From DATJGF01 sp035495315 (GTDB lineage: Bacteria; Verrucomicrobiota; Verrucomicrobiia; Limisphaerales; UBA8199), in the NCBI GenBank assembly GCA_035495315.1, contig DATJGF010000232.1, forward strand, positions 1-64,000: DNA of 64,000 nt. Direction: 5' to 3'. Numbering within the stretch: position 1 is the stretch's first letter; every line of letters begins with the position of its first letter. Shown one piece after another: positions 1 to 9,400 of the stretch. The notes under the pieces are model-generated. The model was given only the letters and a program-made list of their open reading frames with translations, was not told the origin of the DNA and did no database searches. Made by a program: the position numbers and the translations under genes.

Positions 1-1
1 A

Positions 2-616
2 ATCCGGGATCCGCAATCTGGCAAATGGAGCTTAAAACGCCTTTGGTCGACGGTATTCGGGCCCGATTCCATGATGCCCACGTTGCAGGACTGGCGCGAT
101 TTTGTCGCTCACAACCGGTGGTTTTTCGGCAAAGGCCCCAAACCGCAGTTCGATCGCTGGACCTATTGGGAGAAGTTTGATTATTTCGCTGTTTTCTGGG
201 GCGTTTTCATTATCGGAGCCTCGGGCTTGATGATGTGGTTCCCCACCACCTTTACCCGTTTCCTGCCAGGTTGGTTGATCAATGTCGCGCTCATTATTCA
301 TTCGGATGAAGCGCTGCTCGCTGCTGGATTTATTTTCTCGATTCATTTCTTCAACACGCATTTCCGCATCGAGAAATTCCCGATGGATACCGTCATTTTC
401 TCCGGGCGCGTTTCCAAGAATGAACTGCTGCACGAGCGCCGTCGCTGGTACGATCGCTTGATGGCTGAGGGCCGGCTTGATGAATTCCGTGTCCGCGACG
501 AATGGCTCCGGTGGAAAAGTATTGCACGCTCATTTGGGTATTTCTTCTTCGGCCTGGGTGTAATCCTGCTGGTATTGATTCTGTATGCAATGATTACGCG
601 CTTAACGCATTCGTAG
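2..616 (+). CDS. Membrane cytochrome b domain protein (5' end outside window)
   Basis: The reading frame is open from the first bases of the window, so the N-terminus lies upstream. The visible C-terminal part has three hydrophobic segments, roughly FAVFWGVFIIGASGLMMWF, the stretch around IIHSDEALLAAGF, and a final anchor near SFGYFFFGLGVILLVLIL. It aligns well with the C-terminal half of the protein at 1726-3501 (shared pattern EK..Y.AV.WG..I.G..GLM.WF and FLP.W...VAL.IH), including histidines suited to bind b-type heme. This points to a quinol-linked cytochrome b of the thiosulfate-reductase/Ni-hydrogenase cytochrome b superfamily. The two b-type proteins probably belong to one respiratory locus. 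The partner and substrate cannot be read from this fragment. Confidence 0.8.
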   Translation: MRDPQSGKWSLKRLWSTVFGPDSMMPTLQDWRDFVAHNRWFFGKGPKPQFDRWTYWEKFDYFAVFWGVFIIGASGLMMWFPTTFTRFLPGWLINVALIIHSDEALLAAGFIFSIHFFNTHFRIEKFPMDTVIFSGRVSKNELLHERRRWYDRLMAEGRLDEFRVRDEWLRWKSIARSFGYFFFGLGVILLVLILYAMITRLTHS

Positions 617-642
617 CGGTTGTAGGGCGGGGCTCTGCGATC

Positions 643-720
643 TGTAGGCGACGATGTAAGGAGACTCTGAAAAGGAATGCCGACGAGGCGCACATGAGTC
701 TCCTTACGTCGTCTCCTACA
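643..720. repeat. Short palindromic element, copy 1 (78 bp)
   Basis: Two 25-bp arms at 643-667 and 696-720 are inverted repeats of each other, matching at 23 of 25 positions, around a 28-base centre. The same arms occur at 30060-30146 and 33684-33770, so this is a dispersed family. The centre here is shorter and diverged from the other two copies. It sits between a cytochrome gene and a membrane protein gene and would fold into a long hairpin in RNA from either strand. No transposase is encoded inside. Confidence 0.85.
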
Positions 721-811
721 ATGACGCCCGCGTTAGAGTAATTCCCTTGACTTGCATCATTAGCTGTGGATAATCAAACCAGCAGTCCGTTTTATGTGAG
801 CTTCTATCGCT

Positions 812-1510
812 ATGAACGCTGCGCCGCTCAAAATGGCTCTGGGGTTCCTCGCTGCCTGGGCTACGGTCGTGCTTTTCGCCGTGTTGCTGACCCTGGTGTT
901 CAGCTTTCTGGGTGCGATCTTTTGTGCGGCTTTGGCCGGCATGATGTTTGGTTCAGTTAGACTGCCGTTGTGGCAGGCGACCACCTTTTCGCTGACCTTC
1001 CCGGCAGTCCTCGTGTCAATCCTACGCACCGGCGGGGCCGAATTGCTTGCCGGTCAGGTATTGCTGCTCGCGCTGGTCTGCTTGGCTACTTTCTGGCTTA
1101 CGTATGTCCTGGTTCGAGCGCTGATTTGGTATGAGCGCAAGCCTGACCCGACGCGAGCAGGGGGCGCAGTTAACTCGCTGTCTCACACGTCAGCGCTTCC
1201 GGTGCATTCACTCGAGGAGGCTAGTCCCACGAACCCCGTCGTTTCTACGCCCGCGCGATTTTGGCGTGAGTTGAGCCTCCAACTGCTCCAGGGGAAGTGG
1301 TCCTGTGTCAGTGTCGATGGCGAGTCACGACGCGAGCACAAACTTATGGAAATCGAGCGGGAAGAGCTTCGTCTCAGCGTGAGCGATTTCGATGGTAAAG
1401 TCCGCTTCATAAGCAAGGCCGAAGTTAAGCTAGCTGACTCACAGCCTCGCCTCTTGACCGTGTCGCCATTCGTTGATCAACGCTGTGATGACACTTTGGT
1501 GAGCATCTAA
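812..1510 (+). CDS. Membrane protein with C-terminal lipocalin-like domain, unknown function
   Basis: 232 residues. The first about 105 residues form three or four hydrophobic helices, and about 127 polar residues follow. The soluble part contains LLQGKWSCVSVDGE, which resembles the opening 'LQGtW.vvs.e.dG' signature of a small beta-barrel domain common in Planctomycetes and Verrucomicrobia (TIGR03067-like). That match is weak and rests on one motif. The start at the ATG follows a poor ribosome site; a second ATG eight codons on is possible. It stands alone between the palindromic element and the multiheme cytochrome gene. Function is unknown. Confidence 0.6.
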   Translation: MNAAPLKMALGFLAAWATVVLFAVLLTLVFSFLGAIFCAALAGMMFGSVRLPLWQATTFSLTFPAVLVSILRTGGAELLAGQVLLLALVCLATFWLTYVLVRALIWYERKPDPTRAGGAVNSLSHTSALPVHSLEEASPTNPVVSTPARFWRELSLQLLQGKWSCVSVDGESRREHKLMEIEREELRLSVSDFDGKVRFISKAEVKLADSQPRLLTVSPFVDQRCDDTLVSI

Positions 1511-1725
1511 CGGCCTGCAGGAGCAGCGAAAGGGGCGGGCGGTATCGGAGGAAGCAAACCTCTAAGAAACTCCTTTCCGCGCACTGTCTTTTTAAGCGGG
1601 CAAATGCAACCATCTTTGTGAATAAGTTCCCGTGATTGCAGCCGGAAAGCGCTGGCATTGGCGCAAGGAGCCCTGCAAAAAATGCTAAGCAATCGACAAT
1701 GCACGTAAAGCAATGTTAATGCTGC

Positions 1726-3501
1726 ATGCGGATGCTGATCCGTATGGGTTTCAGAAGTAAAGGAGGCCGAATTATGGCTGCCGCGCTGGCCATTTCGGCT
1801 CTCACTTGGGCTGCCTTCGGCGCCGAGGAAATAAAAAATAGCGCCTGTCTGGATTGTCATTCGGACAAAACCTTGTCCAAGACTAACGCGGCCGGGAAGG
1901 AAATCTCGCTTTTTGTTGATGAGGCAAAGCTTTCGGCTTCGATCCACAAAACGAACTCTTGCGCGAGTTGCCACAGCGACATAACGGCTAAACACCCCGA
2001 CGACGGCGTCGCGGCGCAACCGCCGGCATGTTCGCATTGCCACGAGAAGCAGTCGGAGAGTTACGGTGCGAGCGTCCATGGCTTAGCGCTGGCACGCGGG
2101 CAAGCGCACTCGGCCCGCTGCAGCGATTGCCATGATGGACATACGATCCTGCCGCCGACCTCACCGGCATCACCGTTGCACTTCTCGCAACTGGCTCAAA
2201 CTTGCGGTCGTTGTCACGCTCAGGCCGCAAAAGACGTGCAGGAGAGTGTGCATGGCAAGGCGGTCGCGGCCGGCCACCGCGATGCGCCAACCTGTACCGA
2301 TTGTCATTCGGAGCACAAAATCGTCGGCTTGAAGAGCAGTTCGCCCCTGAAGATCTCGGCTGATGTGTGCAGCAATTGTCACGCCTCCGAGCGGCTGAAC
2401 ACCAAGTACAACCTGCCGGCCGACCGTGTAAAAACCTTCTTCGAGAGTTATCATGGGCTGGCCGCGCAGTACGGCTCGACTCTCGCCGCAAACTGTGCCA
2501 GTTGTCATGGCGTTCACAAAATCCTGCCCTCATCGGATCCGCAGTCGACCATAAATGCAGCAAACCTGATGGTTACCTGTGGCAAGTGTCACCCCGGCGC
2601 CACCGATAATTTTGCCCAAAGCAAAGTACATGTCGACCTGGCGGCCGCAAACAGCGGCAAGGGTGTTGGCGAGAAAATCAATTGGTGGGTACGCCGCGTC
2701 TATCTCGTCCTGATCGTTGGCACGATCGGGTTCATGCTCGCCCACAACGTGCTCGTATTTTTCCGGAAAATGGCCGCTCGCTATCGCGCGGCCAATCTCA
2801 CCATCGAACGGATGAATTCTTCTCAGCGCCTGCAGCATTTTGTGCTCGCGGCAAGTTTTATTGTGCTGGCTGTGACCGGCTTTGCGTTGAAATTCCCCGA
2901 CTCCTGGGTTGCCAAATTGCTGGGGTCAAATGAAATGTTCCGGCGCTGGAGCCATCGCGTCGCCGCTATCATCCTGTTGGCGGTCGGGGCTTATCACTTA
3001 TTCTATATTTTACGCAAAAAGGAAGGCCGCCAACTGGTGAAGGATCTCTTTCCCATCAAAAGGGATCTGCACGATGTTGCAACCAGTCTGCGCTATCTAA
3101 TCGGGCTTAGCAGCGAGAAGGCGAAGATTGGGCGGTTTGGTTACGCCGAAAAGATGGAATATTGGGCGGTCATTTGGGGCACAATCATCATGGGCGTTAC
3201 CGGGTTAATGATCTGGTTTAAAATCGACGTTACCGCATTCTTGCCGCGCTGGGCCGTCGATGTAGCTCTGACGATTCACTACTACGAAGCCATTCTGGCA
3301 TGCCTGGCGATCGTGGTATGGCACTTCTATCATGTTATTTTTGATCCCGATGTCTATCCCCTAAACTGGGCCTGCTGGAAAGGGAAAGTTTCCGAACATT
3401 GGCACGAAGAAGAACACCCTCTGGATAAGGCCACCGGGCCGGAAAAAGCATCCATACGCAGTGAAACAGCGGTGGAAGTAGAAACACCACTGCCGCGTTA
3501 A
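1726..3501 (+). CDS. Nine-heme cytochrome c fused to a membrane cytochrome b domain
   Basis: 591 residues. A basic N-terminus and hydrophobic stretch ending AAFGA form a signal peptide. Nine CxxCH motifs follow between about residues 40 and 290 (CLDCH, CASCH, CSHCH, CSDCH, CGRCH, CTDCH, CSNCH, CASCH, CGKCH), predicting nine c-type hemes outside the cytoplasmic membrane. From about residue 315 there are four or five membrane helices with histidines in WSHRVAA, GAYHLFYI, LTIHYYEA and VWHFYH, as in diheme quinol-oxidising cytochrome b. The protein could pass electrons from the quinone pool to a periplasmic acceptor or the reverse. A strong AAGGAGG lies seven bases before an internal ATG at 1774. 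Starting there would remove the basic signal region, so the longer start is kept. Confidence 0.88.
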   Translation: MRMLIRMGFRSKGGRIMAAALAISALTWAAFGAEEIKNSACLDCHSDKTLSKTNAAGKEISLFVDEAKLSASIHKTNSCASCHSDITAKHPDDGVAAQPPACSHCHEKQSESYGASVHGLALARGQAHSARCSDCHDGHTILPPTSPASPLHFSQLAQTCGRCHAQAAKDVQESVHGKAVAAGHRDAPTCTDCHSEHKIVGLKSSSPLKISADVCSNCHASERLNTKYNLPADRVKTFFESYHGLAAQYGSTLAANCASCHGVHKILPSSDPQSTINAANLMVTCGKCHPGATDNFAQSKVHVDLAAANSGKGVGEKINWWVRRVYLVLIVGTIGFMLAHNVLVFFRKMAARYRAANLTIERMNSSQRLQHFVLAASFIVLAVTGFALKFPDSWVAKLLGSNEMFRRWSHRVAAIILLAVGAYHLFYILRKKEGRQLVKDLFPIKRDLHDVATSLRYLIGLSSEKAKIGRFGYAEKMEYWAVIWGTIIMGVTGLMIWFKIDVTAFLPRWAVDVALTIHYYEAILACLAIVVWHFYHVIFDPDVYPLNWACWKGKVSEHWHEEEHPLDKATGPEKASIRSETAVEVETPLPR

Positions 3502-3575
3502 AAACGGGTAGTTCCGTTTACCGCCGATCGCTAAATTGGATGCGATGAGATTGGCCCGCCTCGCAGCCTTAAGGC

Positions 3576-3818
3576 TCAACGGAGCTGCACACAGAAGATG
3601 TCCGCGGCATCAGCATCATACCGCAAAGCCAATTCGACGTCGCTCAGTCCGTACCGCGCACAAGCTTCGGCTGCTTCAACTACGTCGGAGAAGGAGTGTG
3701 CTTCGGCCGGATTTTCCGTCCAGTGACCATCGGCGAAATAGGCTGATGATGAGCGGTGGCGTAAGACTCGCTTGATGGGTCTCTCCTCAATGGTGCCTTG
3801 AATAGTTTTGGCTGACAT
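3576..3818 (-). CDS. Small hypothetical protein (80 aa)
   Basis: 80 residues, soluble, with a well-formed central region (ADGHWTENPAEAHSF, then EAAEACARYGLSDVELALRY) of alternating strand and helix character. It looks like a compact conserved protein rather than a chance frame. It is convergent with the multiheme cytochrome gene and divergent from the gene at 4078. No recognised domain and no clear ribosome site. Confidence 0.5.
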   Translation of the reverse strand: MSAKTIQGTIEERPIKRVLRHRSSSAYFADGHWTENPAEAHSFSDVVEAAEACARYGLSDVELALRYDADAADIFCVQLR

Positions 3819-4077
3819 AAGAAATTCTCGAAAATCGACGGGTTAAGTTTGAATTCGAGAGGGGGATGGAACAATGGGGTACTTACCCTACAGCGGCCGA
3901 GGTATTTCCTAACATCGTCTTCGGCCAATCCAGACGGGCGTGTCAGCGGAGCAGCAAAATACAAGAAGAATTGGACAAGACAGGTGAACTGGGCTAAGGG
4001 AAAGAGCATAAGATCCCATTTGGTTTGCTTGCACACATTTTGTGCTTGGTGTCGAGCAATCCTGAACCAGTTTCGCA

Positions 4078-4527
4078 ATGGCTCGACGAGTCAACAATGA
4101 GATTGATCGTGACTGCCTGAGCGCCCAAATTGAGGCTGAGGCGAGAGCGATTCGCCAAAAATACGGTCCAGAAATTGGGTGGGATCAGCTCCTACGCCTG
4201 TTGGATGACCGGAATTGTGTGCGATTTCCATGTGAGATTCGGTTTGATGCCAAACCGCTGTTACCGGGGGAATTTGCGCACGCAGAACCGAACGGCGCCA
4301 AGTCGGATGAAGGTTTTACGATTTACGTCCACCCCTCCTACGCCGAGCGACTGCCTCTGGTCTCGTATGTTGTGTTACATCAACTTGTGCTGGTGAATTA
4401 CGGCACGAGCGCCACGGCCGATGATGCTGAAACGTTTGGGTCCGGTGCGTTGGGGCTGAGCAAGGACCAGTATTACAGTATGCTCTGCGAACTCTCTGGA
4501 CAGATTGGCGGCGACGAATTGCTTTAA
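4078..4527 (+). CDS. Hypothetical protein, possibly a degenerate zinc-peptidase-like fold
   Basis: 149 residues, no signal peptide or membrane segment. An N-terminal helix (QIEAEARAIRQKYG) is followed by a mixed alpha/beta region and the segment YVVLHQLVLVNYG. The last resembles the active-site helix of ImmA/IrrE-type zinc peptidases (HExxH), but with Gln for the catalytic Glu and Leu for the second His, so it would not be an active peptidase of that type. This is a single-motif impression. It is convergent with the GH5 gene downstream. Confidence 0.55.
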   Translation: MARRVNNEIDRDCLSAQIEAEARAIRQKYGPEIGWDQLLRLLDDRNCVRFPCEIRFDAKPLLPGEFAHAEPNGAKSDEGFTIYVHPSYAERLPLVSYVVLHQLVLVNYGTSATADDAETFGSGALGLSKDQYYSMLCELSGQIGGDELL

Positions 4528-4578
4528 GGAGAGAGGTATTCTCAGTTGCGACGATGAAGGCGGCGCTTGCGACCCCTC

Positions 4579-5730
4579 TTACACCTTTAGGCCCAACGCC
4601 TGAGCCACGACAGAGTCCAAGACGGGTTTGCCGTTGGCCTCTTTGCGGTTGAGGCCAAAGGCTTCGTCCCAGCCCCACACCGCCCAGCCTATTCGGTTCT
4701 CAGCCAGCACCTGACCGAAATCGCGAAACCAATTGGCGCGATGCTCGGGTTTGCTGCGCATCGGGAGGACTCCGAATTCACCGCAATACAGCGGCACGTT
4801 ATGGGTCGTGCCCCACTCAATTCCCTGGCGAAAACGCGCCGCGAGTTTCGTTTTGTTCCACCGCGCGTTGCCATACGTTTCCAGCATCTTTTTGGAGCTG
4901 GCCGAGCCTGCGATTTCGGCAAGCAGGGGTTCGACGGCTTCGGGGGTGGAAGGGTAAGGGACGTCGTGGAGTGGCTTCACCGCATCGCCGGCCCAGGTAG
5001 CACCCTGGTGCGTAAAGGCGAATGGATCATAACAATGAAATGAATAGACAACGTTCTTGTCCTCCAAAAGATGCAGTTTCTTGAGCCCATCGATACCACC
5101 CCAATTGGGCCCCGAGGTTACAATGGTGTGCTGCGGCGCGTGAGCTCTGATGGCTGAAGCGAGGCGTGCATTCAACGCGTTCCATTCCTCCTCTCGATTA
5201 GCAAAGACCGGTTCATTGATAATCTCCAGCATCGTCAACTCAGGGTCAAAACCGGAGAGCTGCTGAGCCAGATTTTCCCAGAATTTGATAAATGCCTCTT
5301 GCCACGATTGGTCCAGTTCCGCGGCGCGGTCTTCATTGTGCAAATCCACCATCACCAGCAACCCGGCTCGATGAAACCGTTGGATGGCCGCTTCGAGTTG
5401 CTTACCGCGTTCCTCGATTACTTTACCGGAAGTGCGATCCATGATCACACGTGGCGCAACACACAGTCGCACGTGTTTTAGCGCCGTCCCGGATATGAAC
5501 GCGGCCTCTTCTTCGGAAATGTAGTTGGCGAAGTGCGCGGCAGTCTCGTTTCGGGGAAAACGGAACCAGCGGCAGATGTTCGCGCCAGTTGCGAGGCGAT
5601 CGAGGCGGGTTTTGGGCACGGCACTCGACTGCTCGGCAGCGTTCAACTCAAAGCCGAACATTACGCCCCCACCGGCTGCGGTGGTCAAACGGAGGAACGA
5701 ACGGCGATCGATCGGGTGGTGATTTTGCAT
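4579..5730 (-). CDS. Secreted glycoside hydrolase family 5 (cellulase-like)
   Basis: 383 residues. The N-terminus DRRSFLRLTTAAGGG is a Tat signal, so export of the folded enzyme is expected. The rest is a (beta/alpha)8 glycosidase: strand motif VMVDLHNE near 127, acid/base Glu173 in LEIINEPVF, FHCYDPF near 231, and nucleophile Glu318 in YCGEFG. These are the expected GH5 positions and retaining catalysis follows from the family. The substrate is a beta-linked glucan or mannan, not resolvable further. The neighbouring secreted protein at 5832 lies in the same direction upstream. Confidence 0.88.
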   Translation of the reverse strand: MQNHHPIDRRSFLRLTTAAGGGVMFGFELNAAEQSSAVPKTRLDRLATGANICRWFRFPRNETAAHFANYISEEEAAFISGTALKHVRLCVAPRVIMDRTSGKVIEERGKQLEAAIQRFHRAGLLVMVDLHNEDRAAELDQSWQEAFIKFWENLAQQLSGFDPELTMLEIINEPVFANREEEWNALNARLASAIRAHAPQHTIVTSGPNWGGIDGLKKLHLLEDKNVVYSFHCYDPFAFTHQGATWAGDAVKPLHDVPYPSTPEAVEPLLAEIAGSASSKKMLETYGNARWNKTKLAARFRQGIEWGTTHNVPLYCGEFGVLPMRSKPEHRANWFRDFGQVLAENRIGWAVWGWDEAFGLNRKEANGKPVLDSVVAQALGLKV

Positions 5731-5831
5731 AAAATGGGCAACTCAGCGATATCAGCGGCAACGAGCGGCGAGTTCATTGCAGGGGTTAGAATATACTTGA
5801 CGCTAAAATATGCAAGCAGCATCGCCGATTC

Positions 5832-7064
5832 TCAGGGGTACTCCTGGAGGCGGAAGTATTTTACGCCTTGTAGATTCGAAACGTCATCGGTGGTTGTGGT
5901 CCTGCCATTGGACGTCATAGTCGCGTTCGTGACCGAGGTCCATACCTTGCCGGAAAGATCAGTTGAGTACTGCAAATGGGCATCGGTCAGGGTTGCCGGC
6001 CAGGAAAGTTGAATAGCATTCCCGTCTCGACTGATTGCGAGGCCTTCCGACTGGGCCAGATTTTCGAAGCTGATCTCATAATCCGATACGCCGCCCATGA
6101 AAAACCGGGCAATCCCGTCGGCGGATTTATCGGTGCCCTGGCCGGGTTCCAGGCCCATGACTTGCGGGTACCAGGCGCCGCCATTCAGCAATTTCGCCGG
6201 TGCAGACCAACTGAACGGATCAGCGAGGTTGGTGGACGAGGAGAAGTAAATACCCTCCTGGATCCAACCGGCGCCTTTGGCTCGGTTCAACAACATCACA
6301 TACTGCTTCGCGCGGGTGTTCCAATGCACCGAAGGTCCCCAGAATGCGTCGCAATCCTTGCGTTCCCAAGCGCTCATCGCCGGGAAAAGGGGAGTCACAG
6401 TGCCTTCTATTCCCGGGGCCTGCCACGTTCCTTGATCCCATTTCCACACCTTGCCGGAAGGCGAGTCGCGATCGTTCCACGCCATGCGGGCCAGAGCCAC
6501 ACCCTGCTCAGTTACGTCGCCCGCATAGGTACTGAAGAAGAAGTAGAGATACTCACCGGCAGGATCGAGCATGACGCAAAAGTCTCCATTGCCGCCGGCG
6601 AAGTATCCATTTTGAGCGGTGCATTTCAGTGTGCCGGGGCGGGTTTGGAGCACAGTTCCGAGATCGGTCCAATTGGCGCCGTTGTTGGTGGAACGAGCGG
6701 CGCCAATGCGAGGGGCGGTAAGGGTCGTGCCAGGACACAGCCCTGCGGGTTCATTATGGTACCAGCCATACAACGTTCCGTCGGGTGCTCTCCAGGTAGC
6801 TTCGATCCACCGGCCGCCGTTTGCCGTGTTGTTGAATACTACCGCGACGGTATTGGTTAACTGAAATACGTTGCTTCCGTAGCTGCGGAATGCTTGCACG
6901 GCCGAGTTGAACAAATAGAGGCGGTCGCCATCCCAGTGTCCCGGGCTGTTGGAATCAGTCTGGTGGGGGAACTGCAGCCTCGGCGCGGGCCGCAGCGTGG
7001 GCGTAGCCCCCAGCGCGTCGGCCACCCAGACGAAAATTAAGAAAATACATGCGGGAAAGCGCAC
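5832..7064 (-). CDS. Secreted beta-propeller-like protein with C-terminal recognition-type domain
   Basis: 410 residues with a clear signal peptide (hydrophobic start to about residue 19). The body has repeated strand motifs (WIEATWRAPDGTLYGWYHNE, SVHWNTRAKQYVMLLN) like those of five-bladed propeller glycosidases of the GH43/GH117/GH130 type, but I cannot place it in one family or identify catalytic acids with confidence. The last about 60 residues (IQLSWPATL...LQYSTDLSGKVW...YFRLQEYP) match a tail seen repeatedly in secreted proteins of this genome type; a diverged version ends the protein at 8561. Same strand as the GH5 gene, about 100 bases upstream of it. Confidence 0.7.
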   Translation of the reverse strand: MRFPACIFLIFVWVADALGATPTLRPAPRLQFPHQTDSNSPGHWDGDRLYLFNSAVQAFRSYGSNVFQLTNTVAVVFNNTANGGRWIEATWRAPDGTLYGWYHNEPAGLCPGTTLTAPRIGAARSTNNGANWTDLGTVLQTRPGTLKCTAQNGYFAGGNGDFCVMLDPAGEYLYFFFSTYAGDVTEQGVALARMAWNDRDSPSGKVWKWDQGTWQAPGIEGTVTPLFPAMSAWERKDCDAFWGPSVHWNTRAKQYVMLLNRAKGAGWIQEGIYFSSSTNLADPFSWSAPAKLLNGGAWYPQVMGLEPGQGTDKSADGIARFFMGGVSDYEISFENLAQSEGLAISRDGNAIQLSWPATLTDAHLQYSTDLSGKVWTSVTNATMTSNGRTTTTDDVSNLQGVKYFRLQEYP

Positions 7065-7174
7065 GCCGAATTGTGTCTAAGGCAAACGCTGTGCATTTGT
7101 CGAGGGTAAAGGCGCAAAGATAGTGCGAGTTTGGTTGCGGTTTTGCCGAGGTGTGGAGTATAGGTTTCACACTT

Positions 7175-8470
7175 ATGCGTTCATTCAAAACCGTTGCCAA
7201 CCTCATTTTGTGTATTGGCGCATGTGCAGCCAGCGCTTCCGACAGCGAGAAATATTGGCCGCAATGGCGAGGTCCCCTCGGCAGTGGGGTCGCCCCGCAA
7301 GCCGATCCGCCACTGACGTGGGGCGAGAGCAACAACATTAAGTGGAAACTCGCGGTCCCAGGGGAGGGCGATGCGACGCCTATTGTTTGGGGGGATCGGA
7401 TTTTCCTGCTGTCGGCCGTTGCGGCCGCGAACGAATCAACCGAGGCCGGGAAAGAGAAAGGTCCGAACGGAACCTACCGGTTCACCGTGTTTTGCGTCGA
7501 TCGCAATTCCGGGAAGATCCTGTGGCAAAAGGTTGCGCGTGAAACCTCACCCCATGAAGGCCATCAGGACAATAATACATTCGCGTCCGCATCCCCCGTG
7601 ACTGACGGGAAACTGGTCTGGGCATTTTTTGGTTCTCGTGGGCTTTACTGCTATGATTTTGACGGGAATCTGAAGTGGCAAAAGGATCTAGGGCTGATGA
7701 AGACCAAGATGGGTTTCGGCGAAGGGGCCTCGCCGGCCTTATCGGGCGATACCCTCATCATCAATTGGGACCATGAAGGAGATGATTTTATCGCCGCTTT
7801 CGACAAAACCAGCGGTAAAGAACTGTGGCGCCAGCCGCGCAACGAACCCACCGGATGGTCGACACCGCTGGTGGTCGAGTTTAACGGACAGAAGCAAGTC
7901 GTGGTAAATGCGACGGAGAAGGTGCGCAGCTACGATCTGGCAACCGGCAAAGAACTGTGGTCGTGTGGCGGCCAAACTGCCAACGCGATCCCGAGCCCTG
8001 TCGCACAAAACGATGTGGTCTATGTGACCAGCGGGTTCCGAGGCAACGCCCTGCAGGCAATCCGCCTTGGGCGAAGCGGGGATTTGACGGGCACTGACGC
8101 GATCGTCTGGAGCCGAAATAAAAGCACCCCTTACATCCCCTCTCCAGTCTTGTCGGAGAATTACCTATATGTAATCTCCGGCAACGAAAACCTGATCTCT
8201 TGCTTCGACGCCAAGACGGGTGAGCCTTTCTTTGAACGGGAACGGCTGGAAGGCATTCGCGGGATATACGCTTCCCCTGTATCAGCCAAAGATCGGGTTT
8301 ATGTGCTCGGGCGAGAAGGAACCTGCATCGTGTTAAAAAAAGGTCCCAAATTAGAGGTGCTTGCGGCGAACAAGCTCAACGATTCCCGCTCCGACGCCTC
8401 GATTGCATTAGTGGACAACCAGCTTTTGCTGAGGACCGCACATAATCTGTACTGCATTAGCGAGAAATAA
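7175..8470 (+). CDS. Secreted PQQ-type beta-propeller protein
   Basis: 431 residues from the second in-frame ATG, chosen because it gives a standard signal peptide (MRSFKTVANLILCIGACAASA). The first ATG adds eight residues. The mature part begins YWPQWRGP, a common opening of outer-membrane or periplasmic PQQ-like repeat proteins in Planctomycetes and Verrucomicrobia. Repeats with tryptophan-docking motifs such as SGKILWQK, DGNLKWQKD, SGKELWRQ and TGKELWSC indicate an eight-bladed propeller. No PQQ-dehydrogenase catalytic Asp/Glu set is apparent, so a structural or binding role (BamB-like) is more likely than an enzyme. Confidence 0.82.
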   Translation: MRSFKTVANLILCIGACAASASDSEKYWPQWRGPLGSGVAPQADPPLTWGESNNIKWKLAVPGEGDATPIVWGDRIFLLSAVAAANESTEAGKEKGPNGTYRFTVFCVDRNSGKILWQKVARETSPHEGHQDNNTFASASPVTDGKLVWAFFGSRGLYCYDFDGNLKWQKDLGLMKTKMGFGEGASPALSGDTLIINWDHEGDDFIAAFDKTSGKELWRQPRNEPTGWSTPLVVEFNGQKQVVVNATEKVRSYDLATGKELWSCGGQTANAIPSPVAQNDVVYVTSGFRGNALQAIRLGRSGDLTGTDAIVWSRNKSTPYIPSPVLSENYLYVISGNENLISCFDAKTGEPFFERERLEGIRGIYASPVSAKDRVYVLGREGTCIVLKKGPKLEVLAANKLNDSRSDASIALVDNQLLLRTAHNLYCISEK

Positions 8471-8560
8471 CTCGCCGCCTCTGCTGCGGTTTTGAGGAAC
8501 AAAAACGAACGTCAGCCGTCTTACGGGTAAACCGCAGACGTCCGTAACAGAAAGGCGCAA

Positions 8561-9187
8561 ATGAAATGTGTTGGGGTATCAGGTGCTTATCGGACTGGGG
8601 CACCATGGGTCATCACGGCGCTGGCTGCGAGCATGAGTTTATCGTCCAGCCTGGCGGCAGATTTCACCGTCACGACACCTAACGACCAAAATGCCTATGT
8701 GATTAACGGGCTAAATAATAACCCCACGATCACCTTGATTCGCGGTCGGACCTATACGTTTGCCATCAATACAAACCCCGACCACCCTTTTGCGATCGGC
8801 ACGGCGCTTGGCTTCCCTCCTCCGCCGGGTGTGACTGGCAACGGGACCAGTTCAGGTATTGTGAGTTTCAAAGTGCCAACCAATGGCACCTCATGCGTGT
8901 ACTATTGTGTGATCCACGACTTCGGAGGAATGATCCAAGTGATCGACCCGCCAAAGCCTCCTGCCGTGAATATCATCGGTTTAACGATCGGTTCAAATGT
9001 CACCCTGACCACACTGCAGGCGACCACTAACGGCTTTTCTTTTATTCCAGAGGCAAATACGAATATGGTCGGTACGAATTGGTTTGCCCTTTCGGTCAGC
9101 AGCATCCGCTTCGGGAACGGCACTAACGAAATCATTTGCGGCCGACCGCCCGGCACCAACGCTTTTTTCCGGATTCGCGTGCAGTAA
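8561..9187 (+). CDS. Secreted cupredoxin-domain protein
   Basis: 208 residues with an N-terminal signal region. Residues about 35-130 form a cupredoxin: DHPFAIG supplies an early His, and YYCVIHDFGGMIQV has the Cys-x3-His...Met order of a type 1 copper site. It is followed by a linker rich in Pro and about 70 residues ending NAFFRIRVQ, a diverged form of the tail found on the protein at 5832. It probably carries one electron at the cell surface or periplasm. It follows the PQQ-type gene on the same strand by about 90 bases and may be co-transcribed. Confidence 0.78.
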   Translation: MKCVGVSGAYRTGAPWVITALAASMSLSSSLAADFTVTTPNDQNAYVINGLNNNPTITLIRGRTYTFAINTNPDHPFAIGTALGFPPPPGVTGNGTSSGIVSFKVPTNGTSCVYYCVIHDFGGMIQVIDPPKPPAVNIIGLTIGSNVTLTTLQATTNGFSFIPEANTNMVGTNWFALSVSSIRFGNGTNEIICGRPPGTNAFFRIRVQ

Positions 9188-9333
9188 AAATCTAGGAGAG
9201 GATGTCAGGAGAAAATTGGTAGTCTGCCAGTGAACGGGGTGCAATCGCTTATTCGGCTCAGTTAGTTAGCCATGCCTCTCCTCCTGGTGTTTGGCGTCGC
9301 TAGTTCATTGCCCTCATGCCGCTTTTCTGAGGC

Positions 9334-9361
9334 TGTAGTTCGCCTGACGTCGTCTCCTACA
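9334..9361. repeat. Remnant of the palindromic element
   Basis: Fifteen bases at 9347-9361 are identical to the outer end of the right arm of the elements at 643, 30060 and 33684, and TGTAG at 9334 matches the outer left end. The inner arms and centre are missing, as expected from an internal deletion. The rest of the gap 9188-9400 between the convergent genes holds nothing recognisable. Confidence 0.5.
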
Positions 9362-9400
9362 AGGTAGCCAGGATGGCGTCACAGCGGCTTGCGTGCCGCC

